Positions 16,938 to 26,022 of a stretch of DNA of 64,000 bases are shown here, in pieces. The notes beneath the pieces were generated by a model. That model was not told the origin of the DNA, ran no database searches, and saw only the letters and a list, made by a program, of their open reading frames with translations. A program made the position numbers and the translations under genes. This DNA is from Acetobacter oryzoeni (lineage in GTDB: Bacteria; Pseudomonadota; Alphaproteobacteria; Acetobacterales; Acetobacteraceae). The DNA lies in NCBI RefSeq assembly GCF_004014775.2, contig NZ_CP042808.1, positions 992,001 through 1,056,000 on the forward strand, given 5' to 3'. Positions within the stretch are counted from its first letter, which is position 1, and each line of letters starts with the position of its first letter.

Positions 16938-17698
16938 AGCGCCCATCTGCAAAATCTGAAAAAAAACCCACAAGTCAATTTGCTGATGCCACACATTTTC
17001 GGCTGAATGTTTCAACTGCGGAAGCCATTGCGCTTCCAGCGGAAATGTATGGTGGTGCTGCGCCGGAACTCGCTGCAGCAGAAGAAACAGACCTTGCTCT
17101 ATTATGCAGGTTGATAGCACAAGCGCAGCCACGTAGTGGCAAAGCACAGGAACAAGCACGTAATTTATTACATGAGTACGGAAGCATTTCCGCAGTTATG
17201 GCAGCTATAAGCTGGCATGAGCCAAGTAAAAGCATAAAGGCGCTGCCAGAAGCCGTGCGTGTTTTGCTTATGCTTGTGCGTGAGGCTGGATTACGCATTC
17301 AGCGTGCAAGATTGCGCCGTTCTGGCATATTGGCCGATAGCGCACAGCTTTATGCGTATTTGCGGGCTGTTATGGGGCCGGAAAAGCGCGAACAGGTGCG
17401 CGTATTGTTTTTGAATGACAAGTACGAGCTACTGGCTGATGATGTTATGGGGCAGGGCACGGTAGACCATACACCTGTTTACCCGCGGGAAATTGTAGCA
17501 CGCGCTTTGCAGCTTAACGCCACTATGCTGGTGTTGGTGCATAATCACCCAAGTGGAGACCCAACGCCTTCAGCCGATGATGTGGTGATGACAACACAAA
17601 TTTGTGGCGCGGCAAAAATTATGAATATCCATGTATGGGATCATATTATTGTTGCCGGAGAAAAACTGTTGAGCATGCGTGAAGCTGGGCTGTTGTAA
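16934..17698 (+). CDS. radC: RadC/JAB domain protein with intact JAMM motif
   Basis: About 254 residues. The C-terminal half is a canonical RadC MPN/JAMM domain: QVRVLFLNDKYELL, GTVDHTPVYPREIV, and the metal motif VHNHPSGDPTPSADD, followed by IHVWDHIIVAG. The N-terminal half is diverged: the GHRxR and DYELLE motifs are absent, though a weak helix-hairpin-helix-like part (LLHEYGSISAVMAA) remains. The TTG start overlaps the preceding gene's TGA (TTGA), suggesting coupled translation; ATG codons at 16889 and 16898 are alternatives that would lengthen the overlap. Together with its partner it forms an active/inactive MPN pair. Confidence 0.85.
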   Translation: MKRPSAKSEKKPTSQFADATHFRLNVSTAEAIALPAEMYGGAAPELAAAEETDLALLCRLIAQAQPRSGKAQEQARNLLHEYGSISAVMAAISWHEPSKSIKALPEAVRVLLMLVREAGLRIQRARLRRSGILADSAQLYAYLRAVMGPEKREQVRVLFLNDKYELLADDVMGQGTVDHTPVYPREIVARALQLNATMLVLVHNHPSGDPTPSADDVVMTTQICGAAKIMNIHVWDHIIVAGEKLLSMREAGLL

Positions 17699-17732
17699 GC
17701 CCTTGGCTTCACGCAATGCTGTAACTGGCGGC

Positions 17733-18902
17733 TTAGTCTTCTTCAGGTTCCGGGGCGGCTGTTTTGGTGGCCAGTGGCCCCAAGGCATCCTGAATACCCA
17801 AATTGCCGGGTAGCGCACCGTAGGGGAACAGGATATTTACGTGCCCCATTTTGCGGCCAACGCGGGCTTCTGCCTTGCCATATAAATGTGGAATAAAGCC
17901 TTGTGTGGCCATAATCTGCGGCAACAGAGCCATATCTTCCGGCCCAACCAGATTTTTCATGATTGCATCAGAATGGCGCACAGCATGAGGCAGAGGTAAG
18001 CCTGCAACCGCACGGATATGCATGTCAAACTGATCCTGCGGGCAGGCATTCATGGTCCAATGGCCCGAATTATGGGGGCGGGGGGCCATTTCATTCACCA
18101 GCAGGTTACCGGTGCGATCAACAAACATTTCAACGCCCAGAATGCCTACCAATTCCAGCTTTTCGGCAATGGTGGTGGCCAGTTTTACAGCCTGCGCGGC
18201 AATGTTGGGATCAATAGGGGCTGGAGCCAGCGTAAGGTCCAGAATGCCGTTCCAGTGCCGGTTCAGGGCTGGATCAAAGCACCGTACCGTACCCTCTGCA
18301 CTGCGCACCACCATAACGCTGATCTCGCAGGCAAAATCCACCATACCTTCTGCAACCAGAGGATGTGGTGCGAGAGCGTTAAAGGCTTCTTCCAGATCAT
18401 GGATATGATGCACGCGGCGCTGGCCTTTGCCATCATATCCATTGCGGGTGGTTTTGAGAATCAGCGGCAAGCCAACTTTTTCTGCGGCTTCGTGCAGCGT
18501 TTTTACGTCTGTAACGGCATGCCACGGCGCTAATGGAATGCCAGCCGAAGCAAAAAAAGTTTTTTCAGCCAATCTGTCCTGGCTGATGCGTAAAATATGG
18601 CCGGAAGGATGCACAGGGCAGTGTTTGGCCAAAAGGTCTAACGCATCAGCGCTGATGTTTTCAAACTCAAAGGTGACAACATCAACAGCACTGGCAAACG
18701 CATCCAGTGCTGCCGGATCATCATACTTGCCGCATGTTACGGCGTGAGAAACCTGAGCCGCCGGGCCATCGGCCTCGGTTGTCAGAATATGCGTCCGAAA
18801 CCCAAGGCGTGCAGCAGCAATGGCAGACATGCGGCCAAGCTGGCCACCACCCACAATGCCGATAACTGCATTGGGCTTAAGCGGAGAATGTGAGGAGGTC
18901 AT
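17733..18902 (-). CDS. purK: 5-(carboxyamino)imidazole ribonucleotide synthase
   Basis: An ATP-grasp enzyme of purine synthesis that carboxylates AIR to N5-CAIR using ATP and bicarbonate. The 389 residues start with [20 protein letters not shown], the family's N-terminal nucleotide-fold motif. The ATP-grasp part contains [16 protein letters not shown] and the catalytic/metal region [20 protein letters not shown]. The ATG overlaps the purE stop (ATGA), so PurE and PurK are translated together. An acidic tail (APEPEED) ends the protein. Confidence 0.97.
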   Translation of the reverse strand: MTSSHSPLKPNAVIGIVGGGQLGRMSAIAAARLGFRTHILTTEADGPAAQVSHAVTCGKYDDPAALDAFASAVDVVTFEFENISADALDLLAKHCPVHPSGHILRISQDRLAEKTFFASAGIPLAPWHAVTDVKTLHEAAEKVGLPLILKTTRNGYDGKGQRRVHHIHDLEEAFNALAPHPLVAEGMVDFACEISVMVVRSAEGTVRCFDPALNRHWNGILDLTLAPAPIDPNIAAQAVKLATTIAEKLELVGILGVEMFVDRTGNLLVNEMAPRPHNSGHWTMNACPQDQFDMHIRAVAGLPLPHAVRHSDAIMKNLVGPEDMALLPQIMATQGFIPHLYGKAEARVGRKMGHVNILFPYGALPGNLGIQDALGPLATKTAAPEPEED

Positions 18903-19447
18903 TTATCTTCGGTAATAGGGGAGTTGGGGACAGAGGCTGTCTGTAGTGCGCGCCATGTTTCAAGGCGTGCGGCAAGGGCGGGGTTATGCAGTGCCAGAAT
19001 AGAGGCCGCCAGCAAGGCTGCGTTTTTAGCCCCGGGTGCACCAATAGCCAACGTGCCTACGGGCACACCGCCGGGCATCTGCACAATGGAAAGCAGGCTG
19101 TCCATGCCTTTAAGCGCGCGAGATTCTACCGGAACCCCCAGCACGGGCAGGCGTGTCCATGCCGCGCACATGCCCGGCAGATGGGCGGCCCCGCCGGCTC
19201 CGGCGATAATCACATTCAGCCCGCGTTCGGCTGCCGTACGTGCGTAATCCGCCAGCCGATCTGGCGTGCGATGTGCTGAAACAATGAGAGTTTCGTGCGG
19301 GATTTCCAGCTCTGTCAGCAATGCATCTGCATGGCGCATGGTTTCCCAGTCTGACTGGCTGCCCATGATAATCCCCACAACTGGGGCAGAGGCTGCTTTA
19401 TCTTCTAAAGCATCGGAAGCGGAGGGCAGGGGGGCAGTTTCGCTCAC
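18899..19447 (-). CDS. purE: N5-carboxyaminoimidazole ribonucleotide mutase
   Basis: Converts N5-CAIR to CAIR, the step after PurK. The 182 residues include [22 protein letters not shown] (catalytic His) and [12 protein letters not shown], all diagnostic of class I PurE. The predicted start is GTG, giving a 20-residue Ala/Ser-rich extension before the first strand; no clear ribosome binding site is seen, so an internal start is possible. It overlaps purK by four bases. Confidence 0.96.
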   Translation of the reverse strand: MSETAPLPSASDALEDKAASAPVVGIIMGSQSDWETMRHADALLTELEIPHETLIVSAHRTPDRLADYARTAAERGLNVIIAGAGGAAHLPGMCAAWTRLPVLGVPVESRALKGMDSLLSIVQMPGGVPVGTLAIGAPGAKNAALLAASILALHNPALAARLETWRALQTASVPNSPITEDK

Positions 19448-19491
19448 GGTAGGTATCTATCCGGGTTTTCTAAAGTCTGAAACGGAATGGT

Positions 19492-19698
19492 TTAGGCGAT
19501 ATCATCAGGGATCAGAAGGCTTTCAACCTTGGTGATCTGATCTTTTAACAGGAGTTTACGCTTTTTAAGCCGCTGGAGATACAGTTGGTCAATAAAGGTG
19601 GTTTCATGCGCCATCCGGCTGATAACTGTATCCAGATCTCTGTGTTCACTACGCAGTTCATGCAGTTGGGCAAGCAGTAAATCGCGATCTCGCAGCAT
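19492..19698 (-). CDS. YdcH family protein (DUF465), 68 aa
   Basis: A short, charged, all-helical protein (MLRDRDLLLAQLHELRSEH...). The pattern of an H-x-x-L-D helix followed by LKKRKLLLKDQI is that of the YdcH/DUF465 family, small coiled-coil proteins of unknown function common in Alphaproteobacteria. The start has a GGAGACAGGA tract upstream. A second member lies divergently at 19938. Confidence 0.8.
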   Translation of the reverse strand: MLRDRDLLLAQLHELRSEHRDLDTVISRMAHETTFIDQLYLQRLKKRKLLLKDQITKVESLLIPDDIA

Positions 19699-19937
19699 GA
19701 TGTCCTGTCTCCTTCACCACTAATGCGGAATCGCGCGCCGGGTCTGGCCGCCCGCAGAGTGAATAGCATGCCCGAAGCAGTGTTTACCATGTAAGAGCCG
19801 GACGCCAGCCAGGATTACAAAAAAACTTCCATGCTCAGGCTGCATGCCAGCAGGGCGCGATATATGAAATTAACATGAACTTTCTTATTCTCGGTACGCT
19901 AGCGTTTAGGGGTCATCAATCGAGTGGAGGCACCCAA

Positions 19938-20102
19938 ATGACACGCCTTTCAAGGATCGAGAGTCTTAAATCCCGCCATTTCCGTATTGATCAGAAAATT
20001 ATGAGCGAAGGCGGACGCCCCAGACCGGACGAGCGCGTGCTGATGTGCCTGAAATTACAAAAGCTACGAATAAAGGAAGAAATAGAGCGCCTTTCGGCCT
20101 GA
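19938..20102 (+). CDS. YdcH family protein (DUF465), 54 aa
   Basis: Starts MTRLSRIESLKSRHFRIDQ after a clear GGAGG seven to eight bases upstream. The helix SLKSRHFRIDQKI and the basic segment LKLQKLRIKEEIERL match DUF465. The form is shorter than the 68-aa divergent neighbour. The DERV.M.L.LQKL.IKEE pattern is typical of the alphaproteobacterial version of the family. The function is unknown. Confidence 0.78.
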   Translation: MTRLSRIESLKSRHFRIDQKIMSEGGRPRPDERVLMCLKLQKLRIKEEIERLSA

Positions 20103-20171
20103 TGCCGTATTTGGCAGCTTAAATGTTTCTGAGGCAGAAAGATCAATCCTTCTGCCTCAGGCATCATTCAA

Positions 20172-20762
20172 TCAGTTTTCGGAAGCGCTAAAGCTTTCGG
20201 TATCTGTTACAGGCGCAGGAATTTCCTGCCCTTCGCGTTCCAGACGCATATTGGCTTCATGCACGGCAGCATTCAGATCTGTCTGGCTGCACAGCCCCAC
20301 GGTTACCGGATCACGCGGTTTGATGTTGGGGGTGTTCCAGTGCTGCTTGTTGCGTACTTTCGCAATGGTATCCTTGGTGGTGCCAAGCAGCTTAACAACC
20401 TGCTGGTCGCTCAGTTGCGGATAATTGCGCAGCAGGAATGCAATGCCATCTGGACGATCATGACGTTTGGCAACAGGCGTATAACGCGCCCCCTTGGAGC
20501 GACGGCGCACAGGGTTGTTGGAAGGCAGAATTTTCAGCCGTGCGTTGGGGTCTTTTTCACAACGCTGGATTTCTTCCTGCTTCAGCTGGTGATTCGCAAC
20601 CGGGTCATAACCCACAATACCATGTGCCACTTCACCATCAGCAATGGCCTGCACTTCCAGCGGATGCATACCGCAAAAAGCGGCAATCTGTTCAAAACTG
20701 AGAGCAGTTTTTTCAATCAGCCACACAGCAGTTGCTTTGGGCATTAACGGTAGGGTCGTCAT
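20172..20762 (-). CDS. trcR: Cell-cycle transcriptional regulator TrcR-like (DUF1013)
   Basis: A 196-residue DNA-binding protein of the DUF1013 family, conserved in Alphaproteobacteria and studied in Caulobacter as TrcR. MPKATAVWLIEKTALSFEQIAAFCGMHPLEV is a helix-turn-helix-like segment at the N-terminus. A central basic region (NNPVRRRSKGARYTPVAKRHDRPD) and a second HTH-like segment (LSDQQVVKLLGTTKDTI) follow. Start at 20762 is supported by AGGAA upstream. The frame remains open for 48 codons upstream, but that part is low-complexity Arg/Pro and unlikely to be coding. Confidence 0.88.
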   Translation of the reverse strand: MTTLPLMPKATAVWLIEKTALSFEQIAAFCGMHPLEVQAIADGEVAHGIVGYDPVANHQLKQEEIQRCEKDPNARLKILPSNNPVRRRSKGARYTPVAKRHDRPDGIAFLLRNYPQLSDQQVVKLLGTTKDTIAKVRNKQHWNTPNIKPRDPVTVGLCSQTDLNAAVHEANMRLEREGQEIPAPVTDTESFSASEN

Positions 20763-20937
20763 GATTTTGTATTCCTGTCGTCGGGCGGCGCTTGCGCAGG
20801 CACCGGGAACTTGACGGCCCGGAACGTGTTCCGCAGGCCTGCGTGCCTGCCGGCGCGCATCTGTGCCACGATATGGGGGGAGTGGCTGCTTCAGGTCAAG
20901 CCGCAATACACATAACGGATCAATATTCTACACAATT

Positions 20938-20964
20938 AAATAAGGGGAAACCGCAGTTTCCCCC
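20938..20964 (-). terminator. Probable hsp20 terminator
   Basis: On the minus strand GGGGAAAC, a 4-base loop and GTTTCCCC are followed by TTATTTAATT. It lies 42 bases after the hsp20 stop. Confidence 0.55.
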
Positions 20965-21005
20965 TTGCTAAGCCCATATGGAACGTATTGGTAAAACTTC
21001 AGCAA

Positions 21006-21512
21006 TCAGGCTGCTGTGGCAATGGAATGCTGGGGCTGTTGCGGTGCCTGATTTTTCTGCTCGGTTGCTACCGCACGTTCTGCCGGTGTGGTGCTTACAG
21101 TTTTAACAGGAATACGCCGTGGCTTGAGTGCTTCGGGAATAATCTGTTGCACTGTAATGCGCAGGAGCCCGTTATTCATTTCCGCGCCGGTCACTTCAAC
21201 GTGGTCAGCCAAGGCAAAGCGGCGCTCAAACGCACGCCGCGCAATTCCACGATGCAGGATTTCGCCTTCATCTTGCGGGGCATTCACACGGCCAGAAACA
21301 ACAAGCGTGTTATCCTGCACCACCAGCTCTATATCTTCCGGCCCAAAACCAGCCACAGCCATGGTGAGCGTGTAGCTATCATTTCCCGTTTTAGCGATAT
21401 CGTACGGTGGAAAACTGGAATTGCCCGGTGAGCGGGCTGCAGAATCCATCACCTGTGCAAGGCGGTCAAAGCCAATTGCAGTGCGGAATAGCGGTGTAAA
21501 ATCGTAACTCAT
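21006..21512 (-). CDS. Small heat shock protein, Hsp20/IbpA type
   Basis: A 168-residue ATP-independent holdase chaperone. It begins MSYDFTPLFRTAIGFDRL, the class A alphaproteobacterial IbpA signature. The alpha-crystallin domain runs from about residue 35 (PPYDIAKTGNDSYTLTMAVAG) to 125 and includes GIARRAFERRFALADHV. The C-terminal extension contains the IXI-like anchor PRRIPVK, then a Gln/Ala-rich tail. A GGAGG lies about nine bases before the ATG. I searched the upstream region for a heat-shock sigma promoter and found no convincing one. Confidence 0.94.
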   Translation of the reverse strand: MSYDFTPLFRTAIGFDRLAQVMDSAARSPGNSSFPPYDIAKTGNDSYTLTMAVAGFGPEDIELVVQDNTLVVSGRVNAPQDEGEILHRGIARRAFERRFALADHVEVTGAEMNNGLLRITVQQIIPEALKPRRIPVKTVSTTPAERAVATEQKNQAPQQPQHSIATAA

Positions 21513-21634
21513 GTAAGAACCTCCTCGTTCAGCAAGGTTCTGCCGGTTTTGCCAAGACCCCCGAAGGCAATCTGCCCGGCAGCGTTTTTTGGCGGAAACC
21601 CCATATGCGGGCATTTCCATACCCCTGAACGTGG

Positions 21635-21669
21635 AAAGCCCCGCGCTCTTTTTCAAGAGGCAGGGCTTT
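21635..21669 (-). terminator. Possible rpmE terminator
   Basis: AAAGCCC / GGGCTTT arms with an inner CTCTT/AAGAG pairing lie between rpmE and hsp20. The T-tail on the minus strand is short. Confidence 0.35.
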
Positions 21670-21694
21670 TCTGCATACGCAAAGAACTGAAAAA

Positions 21695-21925
21695 TCAGCC
21701 TTTTTTGCGGGTGCCAATACCAGCAAAACGCTTGTTGAACTTGGCAACCTGGCCCCCGGTATCCAGCATGCGCTGCACGCCTGTCCAAGCCGGATGAGAC
21801 TTGGTGTCAACGTCCAGACGGAGCGTGTCGCCAGCCTTGCCATAGCAGGAGTTCGTTTTGAATTCCGTGCCGTCAGTCATGACAACAGTGATTTCGTGAT
21901 AATCGGGGTGAATGCCGGGTTTCAT
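21695..21925 (-). CDS. rpmE: 50S ribosomal protein L31
   Basis: 76 residues starting [19 protein letters not shown], typical of L31. It carries a single Cys (TNSCYGKAG) and no CxxC zinc motif, so it is the zinc-independent form common in Alphaproteobacteria. It ends in GTRKKG. The start was moved from an upstream GTG/ATG frame to the conserved MKPGIHP. Confidence 0.96.
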   Translation of the reverse strand: MKPGIHPDYHEITVVMTDGTEFKTNSCYGKAGDTLRLDVDTKSHPAWTGVQRMLDTGGQVAKFNKRFAGIGTRKKG

Positions 21926-22214
21926 GAAACTGGTTCTTTCGTTACAGCAGAAAGGGCCCGATACCGACCGGGCCAAGATTGCCGTGCATATAAACGAAAT
22001 GCGTATGCTGGATCAACCGTTCATTTTGCCTTGGTGGGCATGATAATGAAGTGAAGCATATAATAGGCAAATAACAGCGTTTGTGCAGCTTTTGTGCTAC
22101 AGAATACCTCAAATATTAAGAAAAATGTGTCAATTCTGATACAAGGGCTTGAGGAAAAAGCGGTAAAACGGCTACTTCTGAGCGGATTTCCCAGTATTTC
22201 ACAGGAATTTTTGT

Positions 22215-22694
22215 ATGGCTGATCTTAAATCTCACGTCCATGCCCCAGGTTGGGTGGGCGAGTTCCGGGCATTTATCATGCGCGGCAATGTTGTTGACCT
22301 GGCAGTTGGTGTTATTATTGGTGCTGCATTTACATCAATTGTAAACAGTTTGGTAAAAGATATTTTCAACCCCTTGATTGGTCTGCTTATCGGCGGGATT
22401 GATTTTTCCAACCTGTTCATCACCCTTAAAGGCCCGCATCTGGCTACTCTGGAAGAAGCCCAGAAAGCTGGCGCGGTTACATTGAACGTTGGCCTGTTCC
22501 TGAACGCCGTTATCCAGTTCCTGATTGTGGCTATGGCTATTTTCTGGATGGTGAAGGCCCTGACACGCCTGCATGTACGTGAAGATGAACAGCCCAAGGC
22601 ACCGCCGCCGCCTTCCAAAACCGAAGTTCTGCTTGAGCAGATTCGTGATGAACTGGCTGCTAACAATAAAGATCAGGCACCGCATCAGGGCTAA
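22215..22694 (+). CDS. mscL: Large-conductance mechanosensitive channel MscL
   Basis: A 159-residue inner-membrane channel that opens under high membrane tension to release solutes during hypo-osmotic shock. FRAFIMRGNVVDLAVGVIIGAAF covers the amphipathic N-terminal helix and TM1; VDLAVGVIIG is the pore constriction. The periplasmic loop and TM2 (FLIVAMAIFWMVKAL) follow, and the C-terminal cytoplasmic bundle is EVLLEQIRDELAAN. It is a little longer than the E. coli protein (136 residues). Ribosome binding site AGGAA is upstream. Confidence 0.97.
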   Translation: MADLKSHVHAPGWVGEFRAFIMRGNVVDLAVGVIIGAAFTSIVNSLVKDIFNPLIGLLIGGIDFSNLFITLKGPHLATLEEAQKAGAVTLNVGLFLNAVIQFLIVAMAIFWMVKALTRLHVREDEQPKAPPPPSKTEVLLEQIRDELAANNKDQAPHQG

Positions 22695-22709
22695 TTAAGC
22701 CTTGCGCTT

Positions 22710-22734
22710 GCCGCCATGGGTCTAAAATGGCGGC
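22710..22734 (+). terminator. Possible hairpin after mscL
   Basis: GCCGCCAT / ATGGCGGC perfect 8-bp stem with a 9-base loop, 16 bases after the mscL stop. No T-run follows, so it could be a factor-dependent or attenuating structure. Confidence 0.35.
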
Positions 22735-22762
22735 TGTGTGATCTGTTCCCGGAAAGTAGGAT

Positions 22763-23185
22763 ATGGGATATGCTTCTTATATGAAGCGCTCCCGATCCGG
22801 CTTTCCGGTTTTTTTTCGTTCAGCAGTTGGCGTGCTGGCCATTTTAGGGCTGGCAGGGTGCCAAAGCTCACGCGGGCTGAAGGTGCAGGAAACACCGCGC
22901 ACGCTGTTGTACAGTTACGTGATAGCCAATGGCATGGCGCGCGGGCGGATGATGACAGAAGATCTGCCACCGGACCAAGTGTTCAATATCATTAAAACAG
23001 ACAGAAATGCGCTTGTGGCCATTCTGGCGTTTCGGGATAAACCAACCCGGCGTACGCTGCGGCAGGCAGGGCATAAGGTGGAAGATTTTATTGGCGCGGT
23101 AGAGCAGCCCACACAGCCTCTTTCCCCCGCTTTGTCTGACCCCATTCTTTTACCGCCGCCATCAACTCCCGGTTTCATGCGCTAG
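22763..23185 (+). CDS. Small lipoprotein (about 140 aa)
   Basis: A type II signal peptide is evident: MKRSRSGFPVFFRSAVGVLAI then LAGC, with Cys at about residue 33 of the longer form. The mature part (about 107 residues) has no family I recognise; it contains FNIIKTDRNALVAILAF and an unstructured Pro-rich end (LLPPPSTPGF). ATG 22763 has GGAAAG seven bases upstream; ATG 22781, which gives MKRSRS, is an equally plausible start. The gene ends in a shared terminator with convergent secF. Confidence 0.72.
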   Translation: MGYASYMKRSRSGFPVFFRSAVGVLAILGLAGCQSSRGLKVQETPRTLLYSYVIANGMARGRMMTEDLPPDQVFNIIKTDRNALVAILAFRDKPTRRTLRQAGHKVEDFIGAVEQPTQPLSPALSDPILLPPPSTPGFMR

Positions 23186-23190
23186 GCACA

Positions 23191-23230
23191 AAAAAACGGA
23201 GCAAGGTGTAAAACCTGCTCCGTTTTTTTA
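23191..23230. terminator. Bidirectional terminator between lipoprotein gene and secF
   Basis: Seven A, then CGGAGC and AGGT, a short loop, ACCT and GCTCCG, then seven T. One bulged A interrupts the stem. It is symmetric enough to act on both strands. Confidence 0.85.
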
Positions 23231-23258
23231 TTGGCTTGATACCAAGAAGAAAGACGTA

Positions 23259-24209
23259 TCAGCTTTTCTGCTGCGCCGGGGTAGGGCCTGCCTTGGCGCC
23301 ACGTTTCAATCTGCCTTCCCCCATAAACAGCAGCAACGGCGCTGCAATAAAGATGGAGGAGGAGGTGCCCACCACAATGCCGAACAGCATTGTCCAAGCA
23401 AAACCGGAAAGCGTAGCGCCACCCCATAGTGCCAGCGGAAGGGCCGCCAAAAACACGGTGGAGGATGTGCCCAAGGTACGGTTCAGTGTTTCGTTGATGG
23501 AGAGGTTGATCAGGTCCATCAGCGGCATGGTGCGATATTTGCGCAGGTTTTCACGCACGCGGTCATACACCACCACCTTATCATTGGTGGAATAGCCCAG
23601 AATGGTCAGAATGGCGGCCACCATCACAAGGTCGAACTCAAAACCGGTAATCACCAGAAAGCCCATGGTTTTGGTAAGATCCAAAACCAGTGTGATCACG
23701 GCGCTAAGGGCGAATTCCCATTCAAAGCGGAACCAGATGTAAACCAGAATCATGGCCAAGCTGAGCCCAAGAGCCAGCATGCCATTGCGGAACAACTCGG
23801 CAGAAACAGAAGCGCCAACCGCATCTGCCCGCAAAATGGTGGTGCCCGGCTGTGCTTCCGTAACGGCACGGCGCACAGTATCCACCACGGCATCGGTATT
23901 CTGGTCATCACCAGCATCAAGGCGAATCAGCACATCATCAGGGGCCCCAAAAGCCTGAAGCGATGCGTGAGAGATATGCTGTGCCGCCAATGCCGAACGC
24001 AGCTTGGCAAAATCTGCCGGGCCGCTGGTTTTGGCTTCCACCACAATGCCGCCTCTAAAATCCAGCCCCAGCGTGAGGCCGGGATGGAAGAACAGAATGA
24101 TAGAGGCGATGGAAAGCACGGCCGAGACAATAAGCCCCATGTACCGGCCACGCATGAAGTTGATCTGCGTGTCTTTGCGTACAAAACGCAGAAGAGGACG
24201 TCCGAACAT
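23259..24209 (-). CDS. secF: Protein translocase subunit SecF
   Basis: An inner-membrane RND-type partner of SecD that uses the proton motive force to help complete protein export. The 316 residues contain LTLGLDFRGGIVVE (near residue 50), the SecF-specific GYSTNDKVVVYDRVREN (near 215) and INETLNRTLGTS, with six membrane helices. It follows secD by 12 bases in the same operon. yajC, often the first gene of this operon, is not adjacent in this window. Confidence 0.97.
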   Translation of the reverse strand: MFGRPLLRFVRKDTQINFMRGRYMGLIVSAVLSIASIILFFHPGLTLGLDFRGGIVVEAKTSGPADFAKLRSALAAQHISHASLQAFGAPDDVLIRLDAGDDQNTDAVVDTVRRAVTEAQPGTTILRADAVGASVSAELFRNGMLALGLSLAMILVYIWFRFEWEFALSAVITLVLDLTKTMGFLVITGFEFDLVMVAAILTILGYSTNDKVVVYDRVRENLRKYRTMPLMDLINLSINETLNRTLGTSSTVFLAALPLALWGGATLSGFAWTMLFGIVVGTSSSIFIAAPLLLFMGEGRLKRGAKAGPTPAQQKS

Positions 24210-24221
24210 AATGGCCTCGCT

Positions 24222-25781
24222 TCAGACAGGCAGGCTGGCAGGGCGCGTACGCGCATACCAGCGGGCCATAAGCATGCGGGAAAGCAGCAGGGTGGTGAAC
24301 AGCGTGGTGGCAATACCAATGGTAATGGTTAGCGCAAAGCCACGCACCGGCCCCGTGCCAAAGACAAACAGCATGACATGGGCCAAAAAGGCCGTGGCAT
24401 TACTATCTACAATGGTGGAAGTGGCGCGTTCAAACCCGGTTTGCATGGCGGCCAGAGGCGTGCGGCCACGGGCCACTTCTTCGCGTATGCGTTCGTTAAT
24501 CAGGATATTGGCATCCACCGCCATGCCCAAGGTCAGCAGCATACCCGCCATACCCGGCAGCGTAAGGGTGGCTTCAAACAGTGAGAGAATAGCTACCATC
24601 AGCACAAGGTTGGCCAGCAGGGCAATATCTGCGTACCAGCCAAAGCGGCCATAAAACAGAACCATAAAAACCACAACCAGCAGGAAGCCAACGCCAAGGC
24701 TGAGAATGCCAGCCCGAATGGAATCGGCCCCAAGGGATGGCCCAATGCTGCGCTGTTCTACCACACTCAAAGGTGCAGGCAGCGCGCCAGCACGCAGCAT
24801 CAGCGCCAGATCCGTGGCTTTCTGGGCATCAAACCCACCCGTAATCTGCCCGTTGCCGCCTGTAATGGGGGTGCGGATAACGGGGGCTTCAATCACCTTG
24901 TTATCCAGAACAATGGCAAAGCGTTTGCCAACATTGGTTTGCGTAACCGATGAGAAAGCCCGCGTGCCAACTGAATCGAACGAGAAGCTGACAGCCCATT
25001 CGCCCGTCTGCTGGTCAATCACAGCGCCTGCGTTTGTCAGGTCTGTGCCATCCACATCCACGTGGTCAAAAACGGGCAGGGGGCCGCCTTCAGCCGGGTT
25101 GGCCATGGGCACAAGGCTGACACCCGGTGGTGGATATGTGGCGTGCAGCGGGTTGGAATCTACCAGCCGGAAGGTCATTTTGGCTGTGGTGCCCAGCAGC
25201 GCCTTGATTCGCTCCGGATCACTGATGCCCGGCAGTTCCACCACAATCCGATCATCACCCTGACGGGTAATTTCGGGGTCAACCGCACCTGTGCCATCAA
25301 TACGCCGGCGCACAATCTCAATAGACTGTGTCACTGCTTCCCGCGCGCGGGCCTTAATAGCATCAGCGGAAAGCACGAGGGCGATTGTGCCATCATCCTG
25401 CTTTTTTACGCTGAATTCATTGGGCACAACGCGGGGCAGCTTGTCCAGCGTGGCAACATCCGCATCTGCCTCAGCCGCATCACGCGGTTGGAAGGAGACG
25501 GTGTTTTTGTCGGCATCCACGTTGATGTTCTGATAGCCGAGCTGAGATTTCAGCAGGGTATCACGCGTGTTTTCCGCCAGTGTCTGGAGCCTGTCATGCG
25601 TAAGGCTTTTAAGGTCAACCTGCATCAGCAGGTAAGACCCGCCCCGCAAATCCAACCCCAGATGGATCTGACGCCATGGTATGGAAGGGAAAGGCTTGCG
25701 CATACCGTTGGGTAGGCACAGCAGCAGGCCCAACAGGCACACGCCCAGCACCGAGGCCAGTTTGAGGCGGCTGTAATACAT
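24222..25781 (-). CDS. secD: Protein translocase subunit SecD
   Basis: 519 residues from an ATG preceded by AGGTGAGA (a GTG two codons upstream is the alternative). The N-terminal TM helix is followed by HLGLDLRGGSYLLMQVD (D1 motif), the large periplasmic P1 domain and the membrane part with AGALPAPLSVVEQRSIGPSLG and GMAVDANILINERIREE, the conserved proton-relay region. It forms the SecDF complex with the next gene. Confidence 0.97.
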   Translation of the reverse strand: MYYSRLKLASVLGVCLLGLLLCLPNGMRKPFPSIPWRQIHLGLDLRGGSYLLMQVDLKSLTHDRLQTLAENTRDTLLKSQLGYQNINVDADKNTVSFQPRDAAEADADVATLDKLPRVVPNEFSVKKQDDGTIALVLSADAIKARAREAVTQSIEIVRRRIDGTGAVDPEITRQGDDRIVVELPGISDPERIKALLGTTAKMTFRLVDSNPLHATYPPPGVSLVPMANPAEGGPLPVFDHVDVDGTDLTNAGAVIDQQTGEWAVSFSFDSVGTRAFSSVTQTNVGKRFAIVLDNKVIEAPVIRTPITGGNGQITGGFDAQKATDLALMLRAGALPAPLSVVEQRSIGPSLGADSIRAGILSLGVGFLLVVVFMVLFYGRFGWYADIALLANLVLMVAILSLFEATLTLPGMAGMLLTLGMAVDANILINERIREEVARGRTPLAAMQTGFERATSTIVDSNATAFLAHVMLFVFGTGPVRGFALTITIGIATTLFTTLLLSRMLMARWYARTRPASLPV

Positions 25782-26022
25782 TCTCACCTGATCGCTTGCA
25801 GTTTTCTTGCCGGGAACATGCCGCCCCGGCTGGCGGGATGCAACCGTTGTGCTGCATTATTCGCGTTTCATACCTGTTGTATGGTCGCCACACCAAGATG
25901 TACGTGGCCAAACTGCATCAGTTTGCGGCAGGGCTGCCTGTTGTTGGGGGCGTCTTGCATTCGGCTGCGGGGGTGCTACGCCTGCATGCAGTCTTATAGG
26001 GCATAAAAAGAAGGCGGATTTC

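Noticed and set aside
21513..21694. Heat-shock sigma-32 promoter for hsp20
   Set aside because: A CTTGAAA on the minus strand exists, but no matching -10 element at a proper distance; it also lies in the rpmE terminator hairpin.
25782..26022. A small plus-strand ORF between secD and the oxidoreductase (from about 25898)
   Set aside because: Short frame (about 33 codons) without a convincing ribosome binding site and with no recognisable sequence.
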